64,000 nt of DNA. Origin: Methanosarcina sp. MTP4 (GTDB lineage Archaea > Halobacteriota > Methanosarcinia > Methanosarcinales > Methanosarcinaceae). The notes under the pieces are model-generated. The model did not search any database and was not told where the DNA came from. It was given only the letters and a program-made list of their open reading frames with translations. The position numbers and the translations under genes are program-made. Below are positions 23,070-31,995 of this stretch, piece after piece (positions within the stretch are counted from its first letter, which is position 1; every line of letters starts with the position of its first letter). Where the stretch lies: positions 806,001 through 870,000 of the forward strand of contig NZ_CP009505.1 in the NCBI RefSeq assembly GCF_000970045.1. The letters are read 5' to 3'.

Positions 23070-23346
23070 ATATTAGATATTATAAGGATAGTTATTCGAA
23101 TATTCGGGTATCGGGACTGCAAACTAAAAATAATCGTACTGAATGCTTTAGAAGCTGTGTAAGGCAGGGCTGAAGTGTGAAGGTGATTATTCAGGGCGGC
23201 CTGAGGAGGATGTAGCGGTTTTGCTTTCTTCCTATGGAGCTGCCCTGAAATATCCGCCTGATGTGAAGGCAAGATGTTTGCCGGTCCCGGAGTTTGTAAC
23301 ATTTATAGAGGATACCGATAATGAAACCTGTAAAAAGCGGACTTGA
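23070..23346 (+). pseudogene. Frameshifted gene upstream of the NYN-domain gene
   Basis: One frame reads ILDIIRIVIRIFGYRD...IIVLNALEAV and stops at 23160. Another frame takes over directly with CKAGLKCEGDYSGRPEED and continues to a stop at 23344-23346, overlapping the next gene's ATG. Adding one GT to GTGTAAG (23157-23163) joins them into one continuous protein through EAVCKAGL. No ATG/GTG start is seen in the first frame, so the 5' end is also damaged or further upstream. Function unknown; the ending overlaps the NYN gene, as in an operon. Confidence 0.5.
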
Positions 23347-23896
23347 TTCGATTTCAAGGTACCTTCGCACTAAAAAAGAGGTCGGTAGGAGGAAGATCGG
23401 CCTTCTGGTGGACGGTCCGAACATTCTCAGGAAAGAGTTCGACGTGAACCTGGAAGAAATAAGGGATGTTTTGAAAGATTATGGGAATATCAAGATCGGA
23501 AGGGTTTTCCTTAACCAGTATGCCTCTGACAAACTGGTGGAAGCAATCGAAAACCATGGCCTTGAACCCATCATCTGTTCAAGTGATGTGGACGTCCGTC
23601 TTGCAGTGGAAGGCATGGAGCTTGTCTACAACCCCAACATTGACACCCTGGCGATTGTAACCCGGGACGCGGATTTCAAACCTCTCCTTAACAAGGCGAA
23701 TGAACACGGGAAAGAAACGATTATTTTCGGGGTAGAACCCGGATTTTCCACAGCGCTTAAGAATTCCGCAGACTACGTCATCCTGATGAGCAAGGACAGT
23801 ATGAGCGGTTATGACATAATCGAAGGCCCGGAGGATATGGATCCCTCGGAACTCGAAAAGTACCCGGACGACGGACAGGAGAAAAGCACGGAATAA
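23321..23896 (+). CDS. NYN-domain (LabA/DUF88-like) protein, TIGR00288 type
   Basis: 191 aa. RKIGLLVDGPNILRKEF (about residues 24-40) is the first acidic motif of the PIN-like NYN nuclease fold. DTLAIVTRDADFKPLLN (about 107-123) carries the second acidic cluster. The tail is acidic and disordered. NYN proteins are predicted Mg2+-dependent RNases; the archaeal TIGR00288 branch is not characterised. GAGGA ribosome site ahead of ATG 23321. Confidence 0.82.
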   Translation: MKPVKSGLDSISRYLRTKKEVGRRKIGLLVDGPNILRKEFDVNLEEIRDVLKDYGNIKIGRVFLNQYASDKLVEAIENHGLEPIICSSDVDVRLAVEGMELVYNPNIDTLAIVTRDADFKPLLNKANEHGKETIIFGVEPGFSTALKNSADYVILMSKDSMSGYDIIEGPEDMDPSELEKYPDDGQEKSTE

Positions 23897-24072
23897 GTCT
23901 GATACGATCTTTTTTCTTTTCCTTTCTCTCTTTTCTCCGGTTTCAGGATCTTCCTTTAAGTTTGTCCGCTTTCGGTTTCTTCCTTTTCCTTCATCCTCTT
24001 TTAAAGGGTTCCTTTAAGTTTGTTCGTTTTCAGGATCTTCTATTAAGGGTGCCCTGGCACATGACATTCTTT

Positions 24073-25053
24073 TTACGGATATTCCACATCCACGCCGAGG
24101 ATCTGCTTCGCTCCTCCGGCAATGTCCCTGGCAATCTCTGCACAGCCGATCGCAGCATGCCATTTCCCGAGGCAGCGGCACTCGTGGCCAAGGTGCCTGC
24201 TTATCTTCTTTTGGACATACTCCACTTCCCCTACAGAACCTGCAAGGAAGATGGCTTCTCCAGAAACCCCATAGTCCCTTAGGAGGAGCTGCATGGAGAC
24301 TATCTCCATAGCTGCAAAGAGGGCTATGGTGTCAAGGGCGAGCAGGGCGGGAGCCTCTCCTCTTTCGGCTGCTGCGAGCATTTCTTCCCGGTCTTCATAG
24401 GGGGTCATCTTCAGGGTGCCGGCTTCTATGAATGCCTGGTTTGCGCTTATAATTCCTGCGTCCACGTCCCGGATTGCCTGCAGGTCAAGGGGGCCGTGGT
24501 GCACTCCCGGGGCAAAGATACAGGCGTCGATTGCCCCAAGGAGTTTCCCTCCTGCGACGGCGAGGGTTACGGTATTGGAACTGATGTCGGAGACCACAAA
24601 ATTCTCACAGCCCAGGCATCTGATGTGGTAAGCTATTCCCAGCTTTTCCGGGCTTGTGAGGTGGGAAAAAACTTTCATCCGGGGGTCTACCCGGCTTTCC
24701 GTATGGATGCCGGGGATTGCCACTGCCGGAATCCCGGAGTTTCGGACCGCATCAAAGACCCTTGTGCCTCCGCCTGTTTTCTTCCCTGCCCCCTCCAGAC
24801 TCCGGAGCCCTCTTCCTTCCAGGGCACGGATATCTTTTATTGTAGAAAACCCGTCTCCCATGGAATATGTAGCGGCAATTAACTCTATGTCTCCGCGGCG
24901 AATGCCGAAATTCTTTTCTACGGATGCAAGTACATCCTCTTCCGACATGGCAGCCGCTTCAGCCCTGGCAAGTTCAAAAGTCCGTACTTCTTCTCCTTCT
25001 ATCAGGGCAAAACGCATTGCTGTGGTTCCGTGGTCAATCCCTATAAATGCCAA
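24073..25053 (-). CDS. Methanogenesis marker protein 12
   Basis: 326 aa with an ASKHA (actin/hexokinase-like) start, MAFIGIDHGTTAMRFALIEG, and a second phosphate-type motif IFLAGSVGEVEYVQ near residue 270. Matches the UPF0285/methanogenesis marker 12 family, found only in methanogens and of unknown biochemical role. TTG start at 25051-25053, with GGAGAGATGG ahead; no in-frame ATG fits. Convergent with the NYN gene across a T-rich 176-nt gap. Confidence 0.88.
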   Translation of the reverse strand: MAFIGIDHGTTAMRFALIEGEEVRTFELARAEAAAMSEEDVLASVEKNFGIRRGDIELIAATYSMGDGFSTIKDIRALEGRGLRSLEGAGKKTGGGTRVFDAVRNSGIPAVAIPGIHTESRVDPRMKVFSHLTSPEKLGIAYHIRCLGCENFVVSDISSNTVTLAVAGGKLLGAIDACIFAPGVHHGPLDLQAIRDVDAGIISANQAFIEAGTLKMTPYEDREEMLAAAERGEAPALLALDTIALFAAMEIVSMQLLLRDYGVSGEAIFLAGSVGEVEYVQKKISRHLGHECRCLGKWHAAIGCAEIARDIAGGAKQILGVDVEYP

Positions 25054-25076
25054 GTAGCCATCTCTCCTTGAATGCC

Positions 25077-25499
25077 TCAGAGGGCCTCTTTTAAAATTTC
25101 GTTTAATTCTTTCATGATCCTATCCCCTTCTTCAGCTGTCCCAACTGTTGTTACGAGCCTGAGTTCCTGGAAACTTCTCCCTTCCGAAAGAAGCATCCTC
25201 AGGTTTCCCCTGGCATCGGCGCGCAGCACTTTTCCGGAGAGTTTTCCGCCTGCAGTCCCTTTGACGGAAATCACTGAGGGAATGATTTTTTTTATTTCGG
25301 GGTGCTGGCTTACAAGCCTCACGAGCTTTTTTCCTGTCCTCCCCCCGATAATGGTGGTGTGTGCTCCTCCAAGTTTGCTTTTTAAGGAGTTTTTTCCAAT
25401 TTCTTGTGAAATTTCAACACTTTCAGTCATTGTAATTGGAGTACCCGGCTTTTTACGCCTTCTTCCTTGTTGTTCATCTTTTTGGGTTTTTTGTTCCAC
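25077..25499 (-). CDS. DUF2103-family protein
   Basis: 140 aa. A basic N-terminal tail is followed by GGAHTTIIGGRTGKKLVRLV (residues 44-63) and the conserved IIPSVISVKG...LRADARGNLRMLLSEG block that I associate with DUF2103, sometimes annotated as predicted metal-binding. It ends with a helix containing GTAEEGDRIMKELN. GTG start (25497-25499); a later start would drop only the disordered tail. It lies 24 nt upstream of marker 12, probably in the same transcript. Confidence 0.75.
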   Translation of the reverse strand: MEQKTQKDEQQGRRRKKPGTPITMTESVEISQEIGKNSLKSKLGGAHTTIIGGRTGKKLVRLVSQHPEIKKIIPSVISVKGTAGGKLSGKVLRADARGNLRMLLSEGRSFQELRLVTTVGTAEEGDRIMKELNEILKEAL

Positions 25500-25809
25500 T
25501 GCAGGCTTTCTTATCTTATTTATCCTTTTTTATATTTAGCGGGTATATTCAATTGAAGTATTACAATTGAAGGGTCGATAACCCATAAAAAAGGTCGTTT
25601 ATAATATGTTTACTCTATGAAATGTTTATCCTGAATTAAGAGTGATAAGTTGCAGGGGTAAGATCCGGGTGATCTAAAAATAGAGAGCTTTCCAGAAAGC
25701 CGGGAGCAATTATACAGTCTCAGGCTTCTGGATTCTTTCCTTTTTTCGTTTAAAAAAGTTTTTTTCTGGAATACCAACTTCCTTCCCGGGAATCAGTTTT
25801 CATTAAATT
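25500..25809. other. Intergenic region, no gene seen
   Basis: 310 bases. Contains AT-rich promoter-like sequence for the DUF2103 gene (TATATTTAGCGG near 25532 on the plus strand; AATATAAAAAAGG read the other way) and the paired word CAATTGAAG at about 25550-25575. No open frame with a ribosome site. Confidence 0.4.
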
Positions 25810-26247
25810 TCAGATTTTTTCAAGCTCTTTCATGCCGACGAGTTTGATATTTTGTTCTTCCAGAAGCTTGATTGCCCGCTCTATTTCGTTAACCCTGACG
25901 ATGAGGAGGGCTTTTTGTTGCCGGGTGACAAAGGCATAGGCATAGTCCAGGTTGATTTCTGCCTCTCCGAAAACTTCTGCAATCCGGGACATGCTGCCTG
26001 GAACGTCGTCCATTTCGATCCCCAGTACGTTAGTCTCCGAAACCGTAAACCCGGCGTCGTGGAGGACGGTGTGGGCATAGTCGGACCTGTCAACCACCAT
26101 GCGGATAATCCCGAAGTCACCCGATTCCGCGATAGTAAAGGCCCTGATATTTATTCCGGTGCTTTTCAGCTTGTTGGCTACGTTTGCAAGTCTGCCAGGT
26201 TTGTTTTCCGCAAAAAGGGAAATCTGCTTTATGACTTTGTCTTCCAT
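25810..26247 (-). CDS. Tandem ACT-domain protein
   Basis: 145 aa made of two ACT domains: IKQISLFAENKPGRLANVAN (residues ~5-24) and VLGIEMDDVPGSMSRIAEVF (~74-93), each with the Pro-Gly turn that binds a small ligand, usually an amino acid. Such proteins often lie beside phenylacetate-CoA ligase and indolepyruvate oxidoreductase in methanogens, as the next gene upstream suggests here. Likely a sensor of aromatic amino acids (inference). ATG 26247 is preferred (GGGTG upstream); a GTG at 26268 would add seven residues. Confidence 0.82.
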   Translation of the reverse strand: MEDKVIKQISLFAENKPGRLANVANKLKSTGINIRAFTIAESGDFGIIRMVVDRSDYAHTVLHDAGFTVSETNVLGIEMDDVPGSMSRIAEVFGEAEINLDYAYAFVTRQQKALLIVRVNEIERAIKLLEEQNIKLVGMKELEKI

Positions 26248-26381
26248 TTCAGCACCCATATCCTTCACATCCCTGAATATTTTTCTTTTTAAATTTTTAT
26301 TAACTTTATGGACATTCTTCTTTTTGGATTTTCATTAACTTTATGAATTCTTCTTGATCTTATGGATTCGTATTATCCTCA

Positions 26382-26480
26382 TGAATCCTTATTATCCCTA
26401 TGAATTCCTTATTATCCCTATGAATTCCTTATTATCCCTATGAATTCCTTATTATCCCTACGAATCCCTTATTATCCTTA
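26382..26480. repeat. Five tandem 20-bp repeats
   Basis: TGAATTCCTTATTATCCCTA repeated at 26401, 26421 and 26441, with degenerate units at each end. It is in the ~590-bp gap between the ACT gene and phenylacetate-CoA ligase; the remainder of that gap is AT-rich with no gene. Confidence 0.85.
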
Positions 26481-26838
26481 TTATATTACTTTAATCCTGT
26501 TTAAGCCCCTGTCTTTTATAATCCTGACCCTCTCATACCTGTTCAGGAGTTTTATTCGGAATTTCTTCTCCCAGAATATAATATAAGTTGCTGTGTATAT
26601 TTTAAACTTACATATTGACATTTTGGAAACTTATGTGTGCGGGAATCAGGAAAGAGGGGCTAAAAAGGAACCGAAAAGAAGGGAAATATAAGTCCTGCAG
26701 GATTTCTTTTCTGCAGAGACATCTTTCTACCCGAGTCTTTTTGCTCGAGTCTCCTTTGATTTTTTACTGGATTTTCTCTCCGAATCCCTTTTCAAATCTT
26801 TTTAAGAAACTTTCCGGTCCCTTCTATCCTTTCGGATT

Positions 26839-28143
26839 TCAGAGTTTCCGGTTGTCGATGACCTTCTTCGATTTGCCCTCGGAGCGCGGGAGGAAACCGT
26901 GTTCCACAAGTTCTACCTGGACTGCAAGATTCAGCACCGCTTTCAGAGCGTAAGCGATCTTTTTCTCCAGGGCCATCATGTCCGACATCCGGTCACTGAA
27001 AGCAGACTCATGCATCTCGATCTGGACTTTCATGACATCGAGTTCTCCGGCCCTGTCCACTATGATCATGAAGTGGTTCCCGACTTCGGGGATTTTCATC
27101 AGGACAGATTCAACCTGTCCCGGGAAGACGTTAATTCCGCGGATGATAAGCATGTCGTCCACGCGGCCGGTGATGCGGGTAATCCTCGGGTGCGTCCTTC
27201 CGCATTTACAGGGTTCGGAAAGTTTTCTGGTCAGGTCCAGTACCTTATAGCGGATAAGGGGAAGGGCTTCTTTTGTAAGAGTGGTGATTACCAGTTCCCC
27301 GGTCTCCCCGTCGGGTACTGGTTCCCCTGTTTCGGGGTCAAGGATTTCCACCAGGAACTTGTCCGCCCAGATGTGGATCCCGCACTGGTCCTTGCATTCG
27401 GTAAAAAGGGGGCCGCTTAGTTCCGAAGTCCCGTAGATGTCGTAGGCTTTTATCCCGGATTCCTTCTCTATCCGGACCCGGAGTTCTTCTGACCATGGTT
27501 CTGCTCCGAAGATCCCTATTTTCATCCCGGTATCGTCCCTGATGCTGAAGCCTTCTTTCCTGGCGGCTTCGATCATGTATGAGAAATAAGAGGGAGTACA
27601 GGCGATAACCGTCGAGCCCAGGTCTCTCATCAGTTCAAGCTGGCGCTCTGTGTTCCCGGAACTTGTGGGAAGGACGGTGGCACCCACCTTCTCGGTGGCG
27701 TAATGGACCCCGAGTCCTCCTGTAAAGAGCCCGTATCCGTAGCTGATCTGGATGACGTCTTCCTTTCCAACCCCTATGGAAGTGAAAGCCCTGGCAAGGG
27801 ACTCAGCCCATTCGTTGATATCGTTGCGGGTGTATCCTACAACAGTAGGTTTTCCGGTGGTTCCGGATGATGCGTGGAAACGGACGAGTTTTGAGTTGGG
27901 GACGCAAAACATTCCGGTGGGATAGGTGTCTCTGAGATCCTGCTTAAATGTAAATGGTAATTTCCTGACATCTTCAAGGGTCCGGATGTCGTCCGGGTGG
28001 ACGCCGTGCTCGTCAAATTTCTTCCGGTAAAAAGGAGAGTGCTCATACACGTAGTGTACAAGGGTTTTCAGCTTCTCTTCCTGCAGTTTTCGAAGTTCCT
28101 CTACAGGCATTGTCTCGATTTCAGGATCCCAGTATTCTGGCAT
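26839..28143 (-). CDS. paaK: Phenylacetate-CoA ligase (PaaK-like)
   Basis: 434 aa adenylate-forming enzyme of the PaaK branch (shorter than acetyl-CoA synthetases). HASSGTTGKPTVVGYT (about residue 90) is the AMP-binding loop, YGTSELSGPLF (~240) the adenine-site motif and TGRVDDMLIIRGINVFPGQV (~325) the hinge with its conserved Arg/Gly. In methanogens it activates aryl acids (phenylacetate, indoleacetate) for salvage into aromatic amino acids. Start at ATG 28143 gives the family-typical MPEYWDPEIE; a GTG nine bases upstream is also open. Confidence 0.9.
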   Translation of the reverse strand: MPEYWDPEIETMPVEELRKLQEEKLKTLVHYVYEHSPFYRKKFDEHGVHPDDIRTLEDVRKLPFTFKQDLRDTYPTGMFCVPNSKLVRFHASSGTTGKPTVVGYTRNDINEWAESLARAFTSIGVGKEDVIQISYGYGLFTGGLGVHYATEKVGATVLPTSSGNTERQLELMRDLGSTVIACTPSYFSYMIEAARKEGFSIRDDTGMKIGIFGAEPWSEELRVRIEKESGIKAYDIYGTSELSGPLFTECKDQCGIHIWADKFLVEILDPETGEPVPDGETGELVITTLTKEALPLIRYKVLDLTRKLSEPCKCGRTHPRITRITGRVDDMLIIRGINVFPGQVESVLMKIPEVGNHFMIIVDRAGELDVMKVQIEMHESAFSDRMSDMMALEKKIAYALKAVLNLAVQVELVEHGFLPRSEGKSKKVIDNRKL

Positions 28144-28673
28144 TTTTTTCACGCTCGGTATTCTTTAAACGTTGTTTGAGGCTGTACTTTTCAGGCCTTT
28201 ATTTTTAATCTGCTTTTTTCGTGTCATGTTTTTCATTTCATGTCCCTTTCAGGTCATGCTTTTTCATGCCAGTTCTCCCCTAGCTTCATACCTTGCCTGC
28301 CGTCCTAAGTATATTCTGGTGCCCTGCGGCAGGTTTCCTTCAGGCGGATACTAATTTCCGGTAGATCTGGCATTGTGAGAATTAAGCTGGATTCTGATAT
28401 AAAAAATAATTGTTCAGGGGCCCAAAATTGTTCAGGGTTTTAAATTGCTAAGGGTTTTAAATTGCTCAGCGTACCAAAATTGCTCATCACATCAAAAGAG
28501 AAAAGAGTTCTGATTATTTTCAAAGCCGGAATCCCGTAAAATCAGTCCGGACTTTTTATTTTGACTTTTTACTTTTATATTGTTTAAATAAGGCCTCGAT
28601 GGACCTTTTGAATAAGAACTTTCTCAGGATCCCTGGAAAATGTATTTTCCTTCTTCCTGTTTTTTTCCAAAGT
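28144..28673. other. Intergenic region with degenerate AAATTGCTCAG repeats
   Basis: 530 bases. From about 28410 to 28490 the word AAAATTGYTCAGGG or a variant occurs four times at roughly 20-bp spacing. No credible gene; the open frames here are T-rich and lack ribosome sites. Confidence 0.5.
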
Positions 28674-29672
28674 TTAATTTTCTTCCTCTTCGTCCTCTAA
28701 GGAGATGTCTCCGGGCGTTTTTCCCAGGGAATTTTCAAATATCTTCCGGGTCCCGTCCCTGCATTTCCTGAGTACTTCGTCCATGTCTGCGATCACTTCG
28801 ATCCCCGCGGCTCCGGAATGTCCGCCTCCGGTACCGTTGTATTCTTTACTGACATCTTCCATGAGCTGTCCAAGATTGACCCCTGCATTTACGGCATCTC
28901 TCTTTGCCCGGGCGCTTATCCTTACGCTTCCGTCTTTGGCAGTGCCGACAAAGGCTACATCAGCCCCGATGTTAATTAGCATGGACGAGGCCGAACCCCC
29001 GTAAGAGCTCACGTGGGAAGTTGCAATAAGCATGTCTCCCACCCGATATATTTCTGCTCGGCTTGCGGCTTTCAGGATCGCAATACGCATGGAAATATCC
29101 TGGGGGGTGGCTGCCATTATGTCCAGCACCTCTCCGTATTCCACACCGCTGGCTTCTATGATGTTTGCTACGGTCCGGAAGGTTTCCATCCCCGCGTGCT
29201 TAAAATGGCCGGTGTCCGTGATAATCCCGGTGATCATCCCTATTCCCACCCTGCGGGTGATGGGGGCACCAATGGACTTTAAGATGTCGTAGACAATCTC
29301 AACGGTGGAGGTGGCATTGCGGTGCAGGTAAAACTCGGCATTTTCTGTAAGGGCAGTGGTGGTATGGTGGTCTATTACGCAGTAATTGCTTAGTTCAAGG
29401 TCATTTAGCTGTGCTTTTGTAGAAGTGTCCACTACCACGACAAAGCCGTAGTCACTCAGGTTGGGTTTTTCTACGACCTCTATCCCTAGCTTATCGACCA
29501 GGACGGAAGCTACCCGGTTGCAACTGTCTACAAGCCCTACGGTCCCCCCTACGGCTTCGGAAAGAGCAAAAGCACTGCTTACGGCATCCGGATCTGCGTT
29601 CCGGTGGCACAAATATAAAATATTTTGATAGTCAAGGAGCCGGTTGAAAAACTCCGCTTCGTCTACTTGCAT
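28674..29672 (-). CDS. DHH-family phosphoesterase
   Basis: 332 aa. CHRNADPDAV (residues 22-31) and VIDHHTT (~104-110) are the DHH metal-binding motifs; NGTGGGHSGAAG (~280-291) is the DHHA1 substrate-binding GGGH motif. It resembles NrnA-type nanoRNases/pAp phosphatases or archaeal RecJ-like proteins; the exact substrate is not clear. The tail ends in a run of acidic residues. It follows prefoldin beta, an arrangement common in euryarchaea. Confidence 0.88.
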   Translation of the reverse strand: MQVDEAEFFNRLLDYQNILYLCHRNADPDAVSSAFALSEAVGGTVGLVDSCNRVASVLVDKLGIEVVEKPNLSDYGFVVVVDTSTKAQLNDLELSNYCVIDHHTTTALTENAEFYLHRNATSTVEIVYDILKSIGAPITRRVGIGMITGIITDTGHFKHAGMETFRTVANIIEASGVEYGEVLDIMAATPQDISMRIAILKAASRAEIYRVGDMLIATSHVSSYGGSASSMLINIGADVAFVGTAKDGSVRISARAKRDAVNAGVNLGQLMEDVSKEYNGTGGGHSGAAGIEVIADMDEVLRKCRDGTRKIFENSLGKTPGDISLEDEEEEN

Positions 29673-29810
29673 TGTTCACTCTGGCTGTCGCTTTTCTTTC
29701 AGGTATCGATACATCCAGGGACTGGATGCCGGGTTTCTGTGCATACCCGGCGTTTACTAATGTACATTTCAGGTGTCTGTACAATAGTATGTAAAAGGAA
29801 AAATAAAAAG

Positions 29811-30164
29811 TTATTGTGCCCTGGGGCCCAATGCCTGCTGGATCTGCTCCTGGAGCTGTTTGAAGCGGGTTGTGAGCCGTTCCTCCTGCCTTGTAATGGA
29901 CTGGAGCCTGAGTGAGACGGTCTCTTCCCGGTCTTTCAGTTTGGCGATAGATTCCCCTTTTTCCGTTTTTATGACCAGTTCCCCGACTGTCCGGTAGACC
30001 ACCGCGTCGTCTTCAAGTTTTTCGAGTTCCTCAAGAGCCATCTTCGACTCTTTCTGCATAGCTTCGATCTGGGATTTCTGCATTGCAAGTGCCTGGATCT
30101 GCTGCTGCACCTGCTGGAGCTGTGCAATCTGATTCTGGATTTGCGGAGGTAATTCTGCTGTCAT
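29811..30164 (-). CDS. pfdB: Prefoldin subunit beta
   Basis: 117 aa; two long coiled-coil helices, IQNQIAQLQQVQQQIQALAM and the C-terminal QSITRQEERLTTRFKQLQEQ, separated by the VYRTVGELVIK beta-hairpin. Four beta subunits with two alpha subunits form the archaeal hexameric chaperone that hands unfolded proteins to the thermosome. GGTGA ribosome site before the ATG. Confidence 0.93.
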   Translation of the reverse strand: MTAELPPQIQNQIAQLQQVQQQIQALAMQKSQIEAMQKESKMALEELEKLEDDAVVYRTVGELVIKTEKGESIAKLKDREETVSLRLQSITRQEERLTTRFKQLQEQIQQALGPRAQ

Positions 30165-30389
30165 ATGATTTTCACCTGTCTCCAGAATACACCTGAAGGG
30201 ATTTTAATGTTTCTGTCCTTCCAGCTCCCGAAAATGCCTTGCCTGCCTTAAAATAGTATTCAGCGTCCTGCGGTCAAAAGCTTAAACAACTATTGAACCT
30301 AATGAAAAGATAGTACTCGAAGTGATGTGACAATAACGGGCAAATTAAACTTCCGTATTATAGAATACATAGAGTATGATAAGTGACTG

Positions 30390-30510
30390 ACTATAATAAT
30401 TGCTAAAAATAATAAGTAACTGGAAATAATAAGTACTGGAAATAATAAGTAACTGAAAAATAATAATTACTGATTATAATAAGTACTGGAAATAATAAGT
30501 AACTGAAAAT
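30390..30510. repeat. Degenerate AATAATAAGTAACTGG repeats
   Basis: About seven copies of AATAATAAGTA(AC)TGGA in direct repeat upstream of the M42 peptidase gene. Extremely AT-rich; may overlap its promoter. The rest of the 30165-30526 gap holds no gene. Confidence 0.65.
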
Positions 30511-30526
30511 TTGGGAGATACTTATA

Positions 30527-31600
30527 ATGGAAGAAGGCAAGAAATTTGATGAAATTCAGGATCTTCTTGAAAAGTATACAAATGCTCACGGGATTTCCGG
30601 TTCCGAGGGGGAGGTCCGGAAGCTTCTGGAAAAGGAGCTCGAGCCTTACGTTGACGGCATCCGGACCGATACTATGGGGAACCTTATAGCAACTAAAAAG
30701 GGAAAAGGACCTTCCGTAATGCTGGCTGCGCACATGGATGAAATCGGGCTCATGGTCAAGTATATTGACGAGAACGGGTTCCTGCGTTTTGTCAAGATCG
30801 GCGGCTGGTTCGACCAGACCCTTCTGAACCAGCGTGTCCGGGTCCACGGTAAGAAGGGTACCATTCCCGGGGTCATGGGGTCCAAGCCTCCTCATGTGAT
30901 GAAGGAGGAAGATAGGAAAAAGCCTGTAAAGGCTGAAGACATGTTTATCGATATAGGGGCAAAGGACGCCGAAGACGCCGAAATGCTCGGGGTTGAGATC
31001 GGGACTCCTGTCTCCATAGACCGGGAGTTCGTGCCCCTGGCAAATGGGAAAGTAACGTCCAAAGCCTTTGACAACCGGGCAGGTGTTGTGATCCTTGTAG
31101 AAGTGATGAAACGGCTTGCCGAACTTAATATCGATGCAAATGTATACGCCGTCGGCACTGTCCAGGAAGAAGTGGGGCTCAAGGGGGCCAGAACTTCGGC
31201 TTACGGGCTGATCCCGGATGTCGCCCTTGCCGTCGATACCACGATCCCCGGTGACCATCCCGGCATCAGTAAGAACGATTCCCACCTTGAAATCGGGAAA
31301 GGGCCGGTGCTTACGGTTGCCGATGCCTCGGGGAGAGGCCTTATCGCCCACCCACAGGTCCTCAGGTGGCTGAGGGAAATCGCCGGGGAAAACGAGATCT
31401 CCTGCCAGTTGGGTGTAGGGTCAGGAGGCACCACCGACGCCACTGCTATCCATCTGACTCGGGAAGGCATTCCCACGGGTACCGTCAGTATTGCCACCCG
31501 CTACATCCACTCGCCGGTGGAGGTACTGGATGTGGCTGATGTGGAAACCTGCGTAAACCTCATTGTGAAGGCTATAGAGAACGTGGACAGGTACTTCTGA
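30527..31600 (+). CDS. M42-family metallo-aminopeptidase
   Basis: 357 aa. AAHMDEIG (~69-76) contains the first zinc His-Asp, SKAFDNRAG (~177-185) the bridging Asp, VQEEVGLKG (~211-219) the catalytic/zinc Glu pair, DTTIPGD a further metal Asp and RYIHSP (~325-330) the last His. These are the ligands of tetrahedral (TET) M42 aminopeptidases that trim peptides from the proteasome. GGGAGA before ATG 30527. Confidence 0.93.
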   Translation: MEEGKKFDEIQDLLEKYTNAHGISGSEGEVRKLLEKELEPYVDGIRTDTMGNLIATKKGKGPSVMLAAHMDEIGLMVKYIDENGFLRFVKIGGWFDQTLLNQRVRVHGKKGTIPGVMGSKPPHVMKEEDRKKPVKAEDMFIDIGAKDAEDAEMLGVEIGTPVSIDREFVPLANGKVTSKAFDNRAGVVILVEVMKRLAELNIDANVYAVGTVQEEVGLKGARTSAYGLIPDVALAVDTTIPGDHPGISKNDSHLEIGKGPVLTVADASGRGLIAHPQVLRWLREIAGENEISCQLGVGSGGTTDATAIHLTREGIPTGTVSIATRYIHSPVEVLDVADVETCVNLIVKAIENVDRYF

Positions 31601-31935
31601 TTGAGAGCTGCCTCTGAGCCGGGGGAAATGTCCCGGTTCATTACTTTTTTTGTTTTTCCCCTTCTCGTTCTTTTTTTCGCTTTTTCCATTCCTTACTTTT
31701 TTCAATTTTTGAATTTTTCTTCCAGTTCCTTTTCCCCCGTTTCAGGGGTTGACTTTTATTCTTTTTTTATTATCTTTTGCCTATTGTTAACTGGAAAGTA
31801 AAAATACTATGGTACACTTATTGAACTGCAATTTCAGACTGCTGAGGGGCAATACTTAATTTTTTTACAGGTTTTGCCGGGGTTCTGAGCAAAAATATAT
31901 GTAATATGTATAATAAAGTGATGTTCCGCATTATA

Positions 31936-31972
31936 GGGTGTAAAATTATAAGACAATTTATATATTTACACC
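31936..31972 (+). promoter_or_regulatory. leuA promoter: TATA box inside an inverted repeat
   Basis: GGTGTAAA (31937-31944) and TTTACACC (31965-31972) are exact inverted repeats, and the TATA box TTTATATATT lies at their right arm (about 31958-31967). Transcription would begin near 31990, leaving almost no leader before ATG 31996. The arrangement fits a repressor site over a near-leaderless promoter. The rest of the gap from 31601 is T-rich without a gene. Confidence 0.5.
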
Positions 31973-31995
31973 TCCTATGTTTGCAGAACAAGTCT

